A stretch of DNA of 64,000 nucleotides from Psychrobacter sp. AH5 (GTDB taxonomy: Bacteria > Pseudomonadota > Gammaproteobacteria > Pseudomonadales > Moraxellaceae): contig NZ_JAMBMT010000001.1 in NCBI RefSeq assembly GCF_040371085.1, positions 2,852,001 to 2,916,000 on the forward strand, given 5' to 3'. The notes below the pieces were generated by a model, which did not search any database, was not told the origin of the DNA, and saw only the letters and a list, made by a program, of their open reading frames with translations. Shown one piece after another: positions 11,092 through 21,150 of the stretch; within the stretch, counting starts at the first letter, position 1; each line of letters begins with the position of its first letter. The position numbers and the translations under genes were made by a program.

Positions 11092-11382
11092 CTACTTCTC
11101 AGGCGTCCACCCTTGCGCGCGCTCGTAGTCTTCATTATCCAAAAACTTCTCACGCTGCTCAGTTAAGAATTTCTTTGCCTCAGGGTCGAGCATACTTAAA
11201 TGGTTCTCGTTAATCAGCATGGTTTGCTGCTCAAGCCACTCTTGCCAAGCTTTGTCAGAGACGGTGTCTTGTAGCTCTTGCCCTTTTTTATTAGGAAAAG
11301 GTGGATGCGGCATTTTTGGCAGCTCTTGCTTATATTTACGGCAAAAAACAGTATTGGCTTTTGGATTAAAAGTCTCAGTCAT
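11092..11382 (-). CDS. yggX: Probable Fe(2+)-trafficking protein, YggX family
   Basis: 96 residues. The conserved YggX core is complete: [12 protein letters not shown] with the family's reactive Cys, [30 protein letters not shown] and the YERAQGWTP tail. Family members protect Fe-S clusters from oxidative damage and may carry ferrous iron. The preferred ATG at 11382 has AGGGAG six bases upstream, so the 10-residue N-terminal extension relative to the usual MSRTVFCRK start is probably real. It lies 38 bp downstream of argH on the same strand. Confidence 0.93.
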   Translation of the reverse strand: MTETFNPKANTVFCRKYKQELPKMPHPPFPNKKGQELQDTVSDKAWQEWLEQQTMLINENHLSMLDPEAKKFLTEQREKFLDNEDYERAQGWTPEK

Positions 11383-11420
11383 AAAGTGCTCCCTAGTATT
11401 GATGAATTAGTATTGATGAA

Positions 11421-12911
11421 TTAAGCAAATGCTTTTAGACGAGCACGACCATTAACGACAGCTTGTTTGACTTGATTGGGCGCAGTGCCGCCAAGATGAT
11501 CACGCGCAGCAAGCGAGCCCTCTAGCGTTAGATAGTCAAAGACATCATCGCCGATAGCATCGCTGAATTGTTGCAACTGCGCTAGCGACAAATCACTCAA
11601 ATCCACGCCCTCTTTAATCCCTAAAGCCACCGCATTACCGACCACTTCATGAGCATCACGGAACGCCACGCCATGACGCACTAGATAATCGGCTAAGTCG
11701 GTGGCAGTGGCATAGCCTTTCATCGTCGCCTCGCGCATAGCGTCTTTATTTGGGATAATATTAGGTAGCATATCGGCGAAGGCAAGTAGCGAGCCGGTCA
11801 AAGTATCAACGCAATCAAATAGCGGCTCTTTGTCTTCTTGGTTGTCTTTGTTATAGGCCAGTGGCTGGTTTTTCATGAGGCTAAGCAAGGTCATGAGTTG
11901 TCCATAAACGCGCGCTGTTTTACCGCGTACCAGCTCTGGTACATCCGGGTTTTTCTTTTGCGGCATAATGGATGAGCCCGTGCAGAAACGATCAGGGATT
12001 TGTACAAAGTTAAACTGCGCTGACATCCATAGGATAATCTCCTCGCTCATGCGTGATAGATGCATCATAAGGATGGACGCTGATGAGGTAAACTCAATAG
12101 CGAAATCACGATCAGATACCGCATCCAATGAGTTTTGGCAAATACCCTCAAACCCCAACAATTCGGCGGTGATAGTCCGATCGATGGGGAAGGTGGTGCC
12201 AGCCAGAGCAGCGCTACCAAGTGGCAGCTGATTGATACGGCGACGGGCGTCAACTAAGCGCTCGGTATCGCGGTAGAGCATTTCAAACCAAGCCATCACG
12301 TGATGACCAAAGCTCACTGGCTGCGCGGTCTGCAGGTGAGTGAAACCTGGCATAATCGTATCAGTATGCTGCTCAGCTAGATTAAGTAATCCGCTTTGCA
12401 GACGCACCAACAGCTCAATGATATTGTCAGTCTCTTCGCGTAGCCATAGACGGATGTCGGTAGCGACTTGATCGTTACGGCTACGACCAGTATGCAGCTT
12501 TTTACCAACCGCGCCGATGATATCGGTCAGGCGCGACTCGACATTCATATGCACATCTTCAAGAGCGATTGACCAGTTAAACTCCCCGGCTTCAATCTCG
12601 CTTAACACTTGCTGGAGGCCCTCAATGATCGTCGCCACCTCATCTTGAGTCAAAATATTACAGCGGCCAAGCATGGTAGCATGAGCAATCGAGCCCTCAA
12701 TATCGTGGCGAGCAAAGCGCTGATCAAAACCAACGGAGGCGGTAAAAGCGGCGACAAAGTTATCGGTAGCTTCACTAAATCTGCCGCCCCACATCTGCTG
12801 AGCGGGACTGCTATTAGTAGAGCTTTGCTCGCTCACATTTGTGCTAGAATCAGCCATCGGCTTAGAATTATCTTTCATAGGATTACTAGAGTTTGAAGAA
12901 TTGGCGTTCAT
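11421..12911 (-). CDS. argH: Argininosuccinate lyase
   Basis: Up to 496 residues; the family core (about 460) begins at MWGGRFSE near residue 41. Catalytic features include the signature loop [26 protein letters not shown] and [13 protein letters not shown]. It splits argininosuccinate to arginine and fumarate in the cytosol. The first 40 residues are Ser/Asn-rich and look like a disordered extension. Met codons at 12911, 12878 and 12857 are all possible starts and none has a good ribosome site, so the true N terminus may be shorter. The 5' end overlaps or abuts the divergent sensor gene. Confidence 0.95.
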   Translation of the reverse strand: MNANSSNSSNPMKDNSKPMADSSTNVSEQSSTNSSPAQQMWGGRFSEATDNFVAAFTASVGFDQRFARHDIEGSIAHATMLGRCNILTQDEVATIIEGLQQVLSEIEAGEFNWSIALEDVHMNVESRLTDIIGAVGKKLHTGRSRNDQVATDIRLWLREETDNIIELLVRLQSGLLNLAEQHTDTIMPGFTHLQTAQPVSFGHHVMAWFEMLYRDTERLVDARRRINQLPLGSAALAGTTFPIDRTITAELLGFEGICQNSLDAVSDRDFAIEFTSSASILMMHLSRMSEEIILWMSAQFNFVQIPDRFCTGSSIMPQKKNPDVPELVRGKTARVYGQLMTLLSLMKNQPLAYNKDNQEDKEPLFDCVDTLTGSLLAFADMLPNIIPNKDAMREATMKGYATATDLADYLVRHGVAFRDAHEVVGNAVALGIKEGVDLSDLSLAQLQQFSDAIGDDVFDYLTLEGSLAARDHLGGTAPNQVKQAVVNGRARLKAFA

Positions 12912-12970
12912 ATCGGTATAAGACTAATAATAAGAATAAGGGCTCAAGTATAGCAAAGGATGAGGTTGCC

Positions 12971-14044
12971 TTGCTAGCTGAGCGCTTAGAGTTTTTTGTG
13001 CCAAAACTGCTGGAGATGATGAGCGTTTGGCAATGGCTACAATATATTCTTATTTGGTCTTTATTTATTACTATTGTTGGCCGTTATGAGTTAGCGACCT
13101 GGCAGCAGTTTTTGATAGCCTATTTTATTACTAGTATTCACTATACTTTAGCTATTTTGCCAACGCTATATTTAGTAGATTATCTGCGTCCTATCTTCAA
13201 GACTATGGACCCTATAAGAGTAAGCTTCTATATCGTTTTGATGTTTATGTTATCTTCTACTGTGTCTATGAGTTTAGTCATGTTAGTGATGATTAACGCC
13301 GGCTGGCTAGTTTATGACAAACAAGTCTTTGCGTTAGAGCTACTATTTAAGATGGTTTTTAGCGCAGGCTTTACCTTAGTGTTTTTACTTTACTTTATGC
13401 GTCGTCATCGTGAGCTTATAGCGCTAAAAAACTCTTTTGAACATGAGCTTACCGCTCAAAATGACTTAATAAAAGCCCGACTTGCCCCACACTTTTTCTT
13501 TAATACTATTAATAGTCTTTTATCGCTTATCGAATCTGACCCTCCCCATGCTGCTAAACTACTGCAGCACGTCTCCGCCTTATTTCGTGCCAGCTTCAAT
13601 GGTCCGCGTGAGATTAACTTTGAAGAAGAGGTAGCACTTTGCGAGCATTATTTAGCTATTGAATCTTACCGCTTAACCGATAAGCTTGTTGTCGATTGGC
13701 ACCTTCCTGATAACGATATAATGTATGACATGGTTATCACTGCGCTCACCCTGCAAAGTGTCATTGAAAAAATGCTCATCAATGTGGTGGAGATGACAAC
13801 GGAGACTATTTATATTGATATAGCGGTGAAATGGCAAAATCATCGAGTAGTTATCACTGTCACTGTGCAATTACCGAGTAAAACTTTGATGGTTATTCAC
13901 GACCTTCGTCAGCATGTTGATTTTTATGTGCAGGCCAAACGTTTACAAACCTACTTTGGCGCAAGCTCTACTATCGTTAGCACAGTCACCAATACTCAAA
14001 TTATGACGGTCATTGATTATCCTCTACAAGACGCTAGCTTATAG
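12971..14044 (+). CDS. LytS/AlgZ-type sensor histidine kinase with degenerate ATPase domain
   Basis: About 358 residues from a TTG preceded by AAGGATGAGG; the frame is open back to another TTG at 12893, and the first ATG is at 13016. Four membrane helices precede a His_kinase (LytS/AlgZ type) domain whose phospho-acceptor is the His encoded at 13490 in ARLAPHFFFNTINSLLSL. The following ATPase region has lost the expected boxes: where VENAIxHG is normal it reads IEKMLINV, and no DNGxG glycine box is seen. P. aeruginosa FimS/AlgZ is also described as atypical, so this may be a family trait. It is probably the partner of the AlgR-like regulator 360 bp downstream. Confidence 0.8.
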   Translation: MLAERLEFFVPKLLEMMSVWQWLQYILIWSLFITIVGRYELATWQQFLIAYFITSIHYTLAILPTLYLVDYLRPIFKTMDPIRVSFYIVLMFMLSSTVSMSLVMLVMINAGWLVYDKQVFALELLFKMVFSAGFTLVFLLYFMRRHRELIALKNSFEHELTAQNDLIKARLAPHFFFNTINSLLSLIESDPPHAAKLLQHVSALFRASFNGPREINFEEEVALCEHYLAIESYRLTDKLVVDWHLPDNDIMYDMVITALTLQSVIEKMLINVVEMTTETIYIDIAVKWQNHRVVITVTVQLPSKTLMVIHDLRQHVDFYVQAKRLQTYFGASSTIVSTVTNTQIMTVIDYPLQDASL

Positions 14045-14089
14045 CCTCAAATCTTTATTTAGCCCTATCCTTTATACCTTGACCTCTCA

Positions 14090-14329
14090 GTGAGTATCAT
14101 TAAATTTAATTCTTTTATAATGGCATGGTTATTGCAGACTTATGTACATAGTATAGGGTTATTATTTTTGTCACCTACTGAGATTTATTATATTGACTGC
14201 CGAGCATTAGCTTACTTAGCTGAACTTGAATGTGGCTATTTTTATGAGTCTAAGGCTTGTATCAATAGGCAGCAAGCAAATTATTTACAATGGTTTTATG
14301 CGACTATTGCTGAGCAAATGTTGTATTAA
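14090..14329 (+). CDS. Small ORF between sensor and regulator genes, doubtful
   Basis: 79 codons from a GTG, or 69 from the ATG at 14120. It contains a hydrophobic stretch (MAWLLQTYVHSIGLLFL), three Cys and many Tyr. I recognise no family, and no clear ribosome site precedes either start. It fills most of the 362-bp gap between the sensor and regulator genes and ends before an AT-rich segment that probably carries the regulator's promoter. It may be a spurious ORF. Confidence 0.25.
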   Translation: MSIIKFNSFIMAWLLQTYVHSIGLLFLSPTEIYYIDCRALAYLAELECGYFYESKACINRQQANYLQWFYATIAEQMLY

Positions 14330-14406
14330 TTGTATAATATATTGATAGATAAAAAAGATAATAACGCTAGCAAATCGAGTGAATAAAAAGTGAAAGAGAG
14401 GTTTTT

Positions 14407-15144
14407 ATGCGGATTGTAGTTTGTGACGATGAGCCACTTGCACGCGAGCGTTTGGTTAGAATTGTTAAGGAATCAGGTCATGAAGTGGTAGCACAAGTCG
14501 CTACTGGCGCTGAAGCTATTACCGCCGTAAAGATTCATCAGCCTGAGCTGATACTACTTGATATACGAATGCCTGAGATGGATGGGGTACGCTGCGCACA
14601 GATATTGAACGAGCTTGAGCATCCGCCAGCCGTTATATTTGTAACCGCTTACGATCATTATGCTATCGCCGCTTTTAAGGCCAATGCTATCGGTTATCTG
14701 TTAAAACCCGCCAATAAAAACGAGCTACTTGAAGCTTTAGGAAAAGCGAGTAACCTAAATGCCGCGCAGCTTGATGGGATTCGTAAGCTTGAAGATCCTA
14801 GCGCAAGACCGGCGCGTGAGCATATTGCTGCGCGTACACACCGCGGCGTTGAGCTTATCAAGATAAAAGATATTTACTACTTTACCGCCGATCAAAAATA
14901 CGTCAAAGTTCGTCACAAAGACGGCATAGTACTGATTGATGAGACCCTAAAAGAGCTAGAAGAAGAGTTTGATGATCGCCTATTTCGCGTGCATCGTAAT
15001 GCCATTATCAATCTAGATTATTTAGATTACTTAGAGACCATCGATAGTAGCCGTTATCAGGTACGTTTTAAAGGTACAGATGAGGCGTTATCAGTTAGTC
15101 GGCGTCACCTTCCAGCTCTACGTGAAAAAATCCAAAGCATGTAA
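14407..15144 (+). CDS. algR: LytTR-family response regulator, AlgR-like
   Basis: 245 residues. The receiver domain has the acidic pair D7/D8 (VVCDDEP), phospho-acceptor D52 (LLDIRMPEMDG), T80 and K100 (YLLKPANKNEL). The C-terminal half is a LytTR DNA-binding domain (GVELIKIKDIYYFTADQKYV, then FRVHRNAIINLDYL). In Pseudomonas AlgR, also encoded next to argH and hemC, controls type IV pili and alginate; by analogy this protein may govern surface motility or competence genes here. AGAGG precedes the ATG. A terminator follows at 15211, so it is not fused to the hem transcript. Confidence 0.9.
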   Translation: MRIVVCDDEPLARERLVRIVKESGHEVVAQVATGAEAITAVKIHQPELILLDIRMPEMDGVRCAQILNELEHPPAVIFVTAYDHYAIAAFKANAIGYLLKPANKNELLEALGKASNLNAAQLDGIRKLEDPSARPAREHIAARTHRGVELIKIKDIYYFTADQKYVKVRHKDGIVLIDETLKELEEEFDDRLFRVHRNAIINLDYLDYLETIDSSRYQVRFKGTDEALSVSRRHLPALREKIQSM

Positions 15145-15210
15145 AGCAAATATTGAGAGGACTATTTTTAGGGTCTGTTTGATAGTCTAAACAACCACCC
15201 ATATCATCAA

Positions 15211-15244
15211 ACCCCTATTTATGCTTAAATAGGGGTATTTTTTT
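15211..15244 (+). terminator. Rho-independent terminator after the algR-like gene
   Basis: ACCCCTATTTA pairs with TAAATAGGGGT around a 4-nt loop and is followed by a run of seven T. Confidence 0.9.
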
Positions 15245-15303
15245 GCGCTATCATTAAACTTATATTTGTATCTACTTTTATATCTATCATTTAGAGGCTA
15301 TCT

Positions 15304-16326
15304 ATGAGTAATACTCAGTCATCCCCTTTGTCTACTTTGAACATTGCTACTCGTCAAAGCCCTTTAGCCTTATGGCAAGCTGAGCATATTCGCGATCGAT
15401 TATCAGCCTTGTATCCTGATTTGACCATTAACCTGCTCAAAATTGTCACTAAGGGTGACAAAATTTTGGACACCCCTTTAGCAAAAATAGGCGGAAAAGG
15501 GTTATTTGTCAAAGAGCTTGAGCAAGCCCTTTATGAAAAGCAGGCTGATATTGCCGTGCATTCGTTAAAGGACGTGCCAATGCAGCTACCTGAGGGTTTA
15601 ACACTTGGAGTGTATTGTAAACGCGCCTCGCCCACTGATGCTTTTGTGTCCAATACCTATAATAATATCGATGAGTTGCCTCAAGGTGCGATAGTAGGGA
15701 CGGCAAGCTTGCGTCGACAATGTCAGATAAAAGCTTATCGTCCAGACCTACAGATCAAAACGCTACGTGGTAACGTCGGTACGCGTTTGGGTAAGCTTGA
15801 TGCTGGCGAATATGACGCCATTATTTTGGCGACTAGTGGTTTGCAGCGTATTGAATTGGACGAGCGTATTCGTAGTGAGCTTGATATCGATACTTGCTTG
15901 CCAGCGGTAGGACAAGGCGCATTGGCTATTGAATGTCGTGAAAATGATAACGAGGTACTAGCCCTGTTAGCACCGTTAAATGACGATAAAGCGCGAATTC
16001 GCCTAATTGCTGAACGCGCGCTTAACCGTCATTTGCAAGGCGGCTGTCAAGTACCGATTGCCGCTTTTGCTGTTTTACAAATGGCGGATGCAGCCGATAT
16101 CAATAGTAACCGTAATGATGATAGTGGTGATACTTTATGGCTACGCGGGCGAGTCGGCGAAGAGGATGGCAGTAAGCTACTAAAAGCAGAAAAGCGCGTG
16201 AAGCTCACTGGCAGTCAGGGCGAAAAAGAGCAGCAAGCCAATCAATTAGGCATTGAAGTAGCTGAGCTGCTCCTCGAAAAAGGCGCTGGTGCTATTTTGG
16301 CAGCTATCTATAATCCGCAAGCTTAG
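15304..16326 (+). CDS. hemC: Hydroxymethylbilane synthase (porphobilinogen deaminase)
   Basis: 340 residues, slightly longer than the usual 310. Motifs include [12 protein letters not shown] at the start, AVHSLKDVP, the [10 protein letters not shown] segment and C248 in [10 protein letters not shown], which anchors the dipyrromethane cofactor. It polymerises four porphobilinogens to hydroxymethylbilane for heme and siroheme. The extra length is mostly an Asn/Asp-rich insertion near residue 265 ([12 protein letters not shown]). It heads the hemC-hemD-hemX run and has AGAGG before the ATG. Confidence 0.97.
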   Translation: MSNTQSSPLSTLNIATRQSPLALWQAEHIRDRLSALYPDLTINLLKIVTKGDKILDTPLAKIGGKGLFVKELEQALYEKQADIAVHSLKDVPMQLPEGLTLGVYCKRASPTDAFVSNTYNNIDELPQGAIVGTASLRRQCQIKAYRPDLQIKTLRGNVGTRLGKLDAGEYDAIILATSGLQRIELDERIRSELDIDTCLPAVGQGALAIECRENDNEVLALLAPLNDDKARIRLIAERALNRHLQGGCQVPIAAFAVLQMADAADINSNRNDDSGDTLWLRGRVGEEDGSKLLKAEKRVKLTGSQGEKEQQANQLGIEVAELLLEKGAGAILAAIYNPQA

Positions 16327-16401
16327 GGTATAGCCAAGCTGATTTATAGTGATAAATATGAGCTTACAAAATATTAATGAGCTTTATGTCGTGGTATTTT
16401 T

Positions 16402-17304
16402 ATGTCTAATTTAGCCTTTGACTCGGTGTCTAATCACTTACCACTGGTCATTAATACTCGTCCTACCGAGCGCGCCGCGCCATTGACCAAGCATTTGCAA
16501 GCTATCGGTTTTGAGGTAGCCGAGCTGCCTATGTTGACTTTGCAAATGAGGCAGGTGGTGGACGCGGACATTGATATTATGCGTCAATGGTTGGCCGGTC
16601 ATTATCAAGCGTTAGTCGTTGTCAGCCCTACCGCCGCCCAGTCCGGTCTTGCTGTCTGGCAAGCGTTGATAGGTGAGCAACAGTCGCAGTCAGTAGAGCA
16701 ACGTGAAGCAGTAGAGATCAGTTATAAGGAGCCTCCTAGCACTATCGTTGCGGTTGGAGATGCGACGGCTGCGGTATTACAAGCGGCTGATATACCAGTA
16801 CTACAACCATTGATCGCTAATAACGAGGGCATGTTAGCTATGCCAGAAATATCGCGGCTAAAAGCGGGTGATAGCTTGCTGGTCTGGCGAGGATTAGGCG
16901 GGCGGCGATTATTAGTTGATAATCTGCGCGCCCGCGGTGTACATATCGAGAGTATCGCTTGGTATGAGCGCATGATGCCAGACTCTGCGTCTCGCGATTA
17001 TAAGCAGTGGTTAAAGAGCTATTTGCAGCAACCAAGCTCTGCTAATAAGCATCCCAAACCCATTGTTATTATCAGTAGCGGCACGGCTTTTGAGCATTGG
17101 ATGACAGTGATACAGCAAGCTCAAATTGAGAATAAAGCCGCCTTTGAGCCCGCTGGCCTTAAACTAGATGATTTCAGTTATGTGGTATTAGGGGTAAGAC
17201 TGGCTGAAATGGTAGCCTTACAGCAATTAGAGTATTGGCAAGTAGAAGATCTATCGCCTGAAACGATTGCGGCTGCCATCAGCACTCAGCCCTATACTAA
17301 CTAA
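16402..17304 (+). CDS. hemD: Uroporphyrinogen-III synthase
   Basis: 300 residues; sequence in this family is weakly conserved, but VINTRPTERAAPLTKHL at the N terminus, VVVSPTAAQSGL, VAVGDATAAVL, LVWRGLGGRRLL and PIVIISSGTAFEHW match the two-domain HemD fold. It cyclises hydroxymethylbilane to uroporphyrinogen III. It sits 75 bp after hemC and 41 bp before hemX, and is very probably co-transcribed with them. Confidence 0.92.
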   Translation: MSNLAFDSVSNHLPLVINTRPTERAAPLTKHLQAIGFEVAELPMLTLQMRQVVDADIDIMRQWLAGHYQALVVVSPTAAQSGLAVWQALIGEQQSQSVEQREAVEISYKEPPSTIVAVGDATAAVLQAADIPVLQPLIANNEGMLAMPEISRLKAGDSLLVWRGLGGRRLLVDNLRARGVHIESIAWYERMMPDSASRDYKQWLKSYLQQPSSANKHPKPIVIISSGTAFEHWMTVIQQAQIENKAAFEPAGLKLDDFSYVVLGVRLAEMVALQQLEYWQVEDLSPETIAAAISTQPYTN

Positions 17305-17345
17305 TATAATAAAATTATTAATCTCATCACACACGGTGCAGCCTT

Positions 17346-18338
17346 ATGTCAACTGAACCCAACCCATCCTCTGATTCGCTATCGGTAGGGCAGCAGCGCC
17401 GGCAAGCCAATATCTTATTATTGCGGTTGCAGTGGTTGTTTCTTTTATTATTAGCCATAGCTTTAGCTTGGCTTTATATTAGTCAGCAGCGCTTTGAAAA
17501 TCGTATCATAGAGCGTTTACAAAATAACGAGCAAGTCGTCACTCGCCTAAACGAGATGGACGATCGATTGTTTGCCATCAGTCAACAAACGGTCCCTGTG
17601 CCAGTAGCGCCAATCGGCAATCAAGCACAAAACCAGTTGGATTTATTGCGTATTCAAATGCAAGCGGCCGACAGGTTATTGACAGACAATAACTATAGTG
17701 CGGCTATCGACTTGTTAAAAGGTCTACAGTGGCAGCTCTCACAAAGTAGTAATGAGATTGCACCAGCATTAACTATCGTCATAAAACAAAGCTTGAGTGA
17801 AGATATTGAACGCTTGCAAGCGCGTAGTGCTCAGCCGAGCCAATGGCAATTACAGAGCTTAGCTATTCAAGATATCCAAGCATTTTTACACCGTTATGAC
17901 AGCCATGAGAGTATAAATAATAGCAATAACAGCGCTAGTAACAACGATCAGAGCAATAAGTTAACTGGCATTAATAAAAGCGTCTCATTGACTAAACGGC
18001 AGCTTACTATTCATGAAGTCATTATGACTCTGAATTTGGCCATACAAGCTAGTAATATGCGTGAGCCTGATCAACTAAAAAGCTACTTGCGCCAAGCTCG
18101 TATGCAGCTACAAACGGTAGCAGGCCCTGTCAATTCTGCTAAAGCCGATAGTACCTCAAATGCTCAATTAGCAAAAAGAGATAAAGCTCAGGATCTGAGT
18201 AATACCGATAAGCTAGCTACTACCAAAGCGCCAGCTAATATTACTGAGGTTATCGCTTGGCTAGATCAATTGCTAGCTGATACGCCAACCACTATACCGC
18301 TATTGACAACGCAAGTTTTGGATCAGCGTCAAAAATAA
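17346..18338 (+). CDS. hemX: HemX-like membrane protein (uroporphyrinogen-III C-methyltransferase family in name)
   Basis: 330 residues with a single membrane helix at about residues 25-46 (ILLLRLQWLFLLLLAIALAWLYI) and a periplasmic helical domain. This is the layout of HemX proteins encoded after hemCD. No methyltransferase motifs are visible, so the common annotation as a methyltransferase is not supported; the role in heme synthesis is uncertain. An Asn/Ser-rich linker occurs near residue 195-210. It ends 48 bp before a strong bidirectional terminator. Confidence 0.8.
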   Translation: MSTEPNPSSDSLSVGQQRRQANILLLRLQWLFLLLLAIALAWLYISQQRFENRIIERLQNNEQVVTRLNEMDDRLFAISQQTVPVPVAPIGNQAQNQLDLLRIQMQAADRLLTDNNYSAAIDLLKGLQWQLSQSSNEIAPALTIVIKQSLSEDIERLQARSAQPSQWQLQSLAIQDIQAFLHRYDSHESINNSNNSASNNDQSNKLTGINKSVSLTKRQLTIHEVIMTLNLAIQASNMREPDQLKSYLRQARMQLQTVAGPVNSAKADSTSNAQLAKRDKAQDLSNTDKLATTKAPANITEVIAWLDQLLADTPTTIPLLTTQVLDQRQK

Positions 18339-18386
18339 TAGCTAAGATAAAAAAGCAGATTAGTATAAAAATGCTTGAATTAAAAA

Positions 18387-18418
18387 GGCACGCTAACTTT
18401 AATTAGCGTGCCTTTTTT
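18387..18418. terminator. Bidirectional terminator between hemX and ribB
   Basis: GGCACGCTAA pairs perfectly with TTAGCGTGCC around a 6-nt loop, flanked by A and T runs on both sides. It lies between the convergent hemX and ribB stops. Confidence 0.92.
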
Positions 18419-18458
18419 AGAAAGGGGAGAAAGGAGTATTTGATCTTAAAAGCGTCAA

Positions 18459-19571
18459 TTAGTCTTTGTTTGGTGCATTGACAAAATCGACCACGTTCAA
18501 ATCAAAACCCGACAAAGCATAAAACTTCATTGGCGATGAAAGCAAGCGCATATCGCGTACCCCTAAATGACGCAATATCTGCGCGCCAACCCCAATACTG
18601 CGATAAGGCTGCTGCGTAATAGTCGAGAGCGACTCATTGCTAGCGGCTTTATCTAGAGCATCGCCAAGATCGACAGGCTGATGACTACCAATCCATACCA
18701 TGACTCCGCGTTCTGAGGCGCTGATCTCTTCTAGAGCAGATTGTATGCTCCAGCCGCTACGGCCCGTCGTATCATTCTTAGCAGCAAATAAATCTCGTAG
18801 AGGGTGAAAACCATGGACGCGTACGGTACTGACGCCCGCACTAACATCACCTTTGACTAAAGCTAAGTGAGTCTCGTCGGCACCAAACTCGCGAAAACGG
18901 TATAAAGTAAAAGTGCCATGTTCCGTCTCGAAAGGTTGTGAGCCAATCTCTTCAACCGTTTGCTCATTAGCAATACGATAATTAATAAGGTCGGCAATAG
19001 TACCAATCTTTAGATTATGCTCTTTGGCAAAAATCTCTAGATCATCGCGGCGCGCCATCGTGCCATCCGGGTTTATAATCTCAACGATAACTGCGGCAGG
19101 CTCAAGTCCTGCCAAACGCGCCAAATCACAGCCCGCTTCAGTGTGGCCGGCGCGATGTAACACCCCGCCATTTTGCGCCATAATGGGAAAGATATGCCCA
19201 GGCTGAACGATATCTTCAGGTTTGGCTGAGGAGAATACCGCCGCTTGAATGGTGCGCGCACGATCAGCAGCAGAGATACCAGTAGTCACGCCTTCAGCTG
19301 CCTCAATAGAGACAGTAAAGTTGGTACTGAATTTGGCTTCATTACGATCTGACATCAGCGGTAAGGCTAATTGTTGGCAGCGCGCTTGCGAGAGAGTCAA
19401 ACAAACTAGGCCGCGAGCGTGAGTGATCATAAAGTTGATATCTTCAGGGCGCACATGGGTTGCTGCCATAATAATATCGCCTTCATTTTCGCGATCTTCA
19501 TCGTCCATCAAAATGACCATTTTGCCAGCGCGAATATCTTCGATAATCTCAGGAATTGTATTTAAACTCAT
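18459..19571 (-). CDS. ribB: 3,4-dihydroxy-2-butanone-4-phosphate synthase with non-catalytic GTP cyclohydrolase II-like domain (RibBX type)
   Basis: 370 residues. The N-terminal 205 form an intact DHBP synthase: acidic loop DDEDRENEGD, THARGLVC, and HRAGHTEAGCDLA. It makes the four-carbon riboflavin precursor from ribulose 5-phosphate. The C-terminal part is recognisably GTP cyclohydrolase II-like (TLYRFREFG, VRVHGFHPLRDLF, IGVGAQILRHLGV) but the zinc-binding cysteines of that enzyme (CxxG...CDC) are absent, so it should not open GTP. Such RibBX-type hybrids are known in proteobacteria. No FMN riboswitch is visible in the 85 bp upstream. Confidence 0.93.
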   Translation of the reverse strand: MSLNTIPEIIEDIRAGKMVILMDDEDRENEGDIIMAATHVRPEDINFMITHARGLVCLTLSQARCQQLALPLMSDRNEAKFSTNFTVSIEAAEGVTTGISAADRARTIQAAVFSSAKPEDIVQPGHIFPIMAQNGGVLHRAGHTEAGCDLARLAGLEPAAVIVEIINPDGTMARRDDLEIFAKEHNLKIGTIADLINYRIANEQTVEEIGSQPFETEHGTFTLYRFREFGADETHLALVKGDVSAGVSTVRVHGFHPLRDLFAAKNDTTGRSGWSIQSALEEISASERGVMVWIGSHQPVDLGDALDKAASNESLSTITQQPYRSIGVGAQILRHLGVRDMRLLSSPMKFYALSGFDLNVVDFVNAPNKD

Positions 19572-19656
19572 AAAGGTCTCTATATTTTTTATTGGATTAA
19601 GGGGTAAAAATACTGTGCGTCATTGTAACAGTAGATGCTTATAAGTGCTGTACTGA

Positions 19657-20946
19657 CTAGTAATCATTGCTAGCGGCTTGATCCTTGAGCCACTGCATAA
19701 ACTGCTTGCTATGCTGCTCGCGCTGGTTATCAGCATACTCATAAAAGCGAGTATCCGCTAAATTATCCGGTAAATAACTTTGCGCGTAATAGTGATTAGG
19801 ATAATTATGCGGATAAGCGTAGCCTGCGCCGTAGCCTTCGTTGCGCATCAGCTTGGTGACGCCATTGCGCAGATGGAGCGGCACAGGAGAGGCGTCTTTT
19901 TCAGCCAAGCTCATTGCCGCATTGATGGCTTTGTAAGTGCTATTACTCTTAGCGCTAGTAGCTAAATAAACCACCACCTGCCCTAGAATAATACGCGCCT
20001 CAGGCATACCGATAGACTGTACGCTACGCAGCGCCGCATCAGCGAGCAATAGCGCATTAGGATTGGCATTACCAATATCTTCGCTCGCCAAAATCACCAA
20101 ACGCCGCGCGATAAAATCAGCAGGCTCACCGCCAACGAGCATGCGTGCCATCCAGTACAGAGCTGCGTCAGGATCAGAGCCGCGTACCGACTTTATCATC
20201 GCTGAGACGATATCATAGTGCTGCGCGCCATCTTTATCGTAACGCACCAAAGCGCTTTGCGCTACGCGTCCGACAATCTCATTATCAATGATAATAGGGG
20301 ACTGCTTCGGATCAGCGGTCTGTACCGCAAGCTCTAATAAATTCAGCGCCTTTCTAGCATCACCATGCGCAAGTTCACTGATAAAATCTGATGCTTGCAT
20401 CTCAATATCTAGCGTTTTTAGTAACTGATCTTGATTAATCGCCCGCTGCAAGACTGCGGTTATTTGCTCGCTATCAAGCGGCTGTAGACGATAAACTTGG
20501 CAACGCGAAAGCAAAGCATTATTGACGCTAAAAGAAGGGTTTTCGGTAGTCGCGCCAATTAAAGTAATATCACCCGCTTCTACCGCCCCTAGCAAGGCAT
20601 CTTGCTGCGCCTTATTAAAACGATGAATCTCATCAATAAACACGACTGGCGACTCAAAGCTTAACGAATCATTAGTTTCTAACACTTCGCGTAGCTGTTT
20701 GACGCCCGTATTTAGCGCTGAGAGTGCATGAAAGGGGCGACCGACTGCCTCAGCTAGTAGCATAGCGATAGTGGTCTTGCCAATGCCTGCTTCTCCGTGC
20801 AATATAATAGAGGACAGATGGTTTTGCTCAACCAAACGCCGTAGCGGTGCATCCTTTGCCAATAGATGTTCCTGACCGATGATGTCATCTAAACTAGTAG
20901 GGCGCATCCGCTGGGCTAGAGGCGTATCAGCATGAAAGGCAGACAT
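19657..20946 (-). CDS. rarA: Replication-associated recombination protein A (AAA ATPase, MgsA/WRNIP1 family)
   Basis: 429 residues, typical length. It opens with [20 protein letters not shown], then Walker [10 protein letters not shown], Walker [13 protein letters not shown], sensor GATTENPSF and the tetramerisation part with [17 protein letters not shown] and GMPEARIIL. The family acts at stalled replication forks and single-strand gaps. AGGAG precedes the ATG. It lies 85 bp upstream of ribB on the same strand, possibly in one transcript. Confidence 0.95.
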   Translation of the reverse strand: MSAFHADTPLAQRMRPTSLDDIIGQEHLLAKDAPLRRLVEQNHLSSIILHGEAGIGKTTIAMLLAEAVGRPFHALSALNTGVKQLREVLETNDSLSFESPVVFIDEIHRFNKAQQDALLGAVEAGDITLIGATTENPSFSVNNALLSRCQVYRLQPLDSEQITAVLQRAINQDQLLKTLDIEMQASDFISELAHGDARKALNLLELAVQTADPKQSPIIIDNEIVGRVAQSALVRYDKDGAQHYDIVSAMIKSVRGSDPDAALYWMARMLVGGEPADFIARRLVILASEDIGNANPNALLLADAALRSVQSIGMPEARIILGQVVVYLATSAKSNSTYKAINAAMSLAEKDASPVPLHLRNGVTKLMRNEGYGAGYAYPHNYPNHYYAQSYLPDNLADTRFYEYADNQREQHSKQFMQWLKDQAASNDY

Positions 20947-21150
20947 AAAACTCCTAACGCTTACTATAGTAAGTATTAAAGTTATAGTAATAAAAATGAA
21001 AGGTGAAGGTTCAAAAATAGCGTTTATATTAGATATTAGGGCACATTAACCATTCACAAGTGGACTGATTTTAATTTTTCTGTCCTAATGACTGATACAA
21101 AATATCGATAATATAATGGCTTCAAATTCAGCAAAGGTCTTTTTATACTT

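Noticed and set aside
18459..19656. FMN riboswitch upstream of ribB
   Set aside because: The 85-bp spacer to rarA is too short and lacks the conserved RFN elements.
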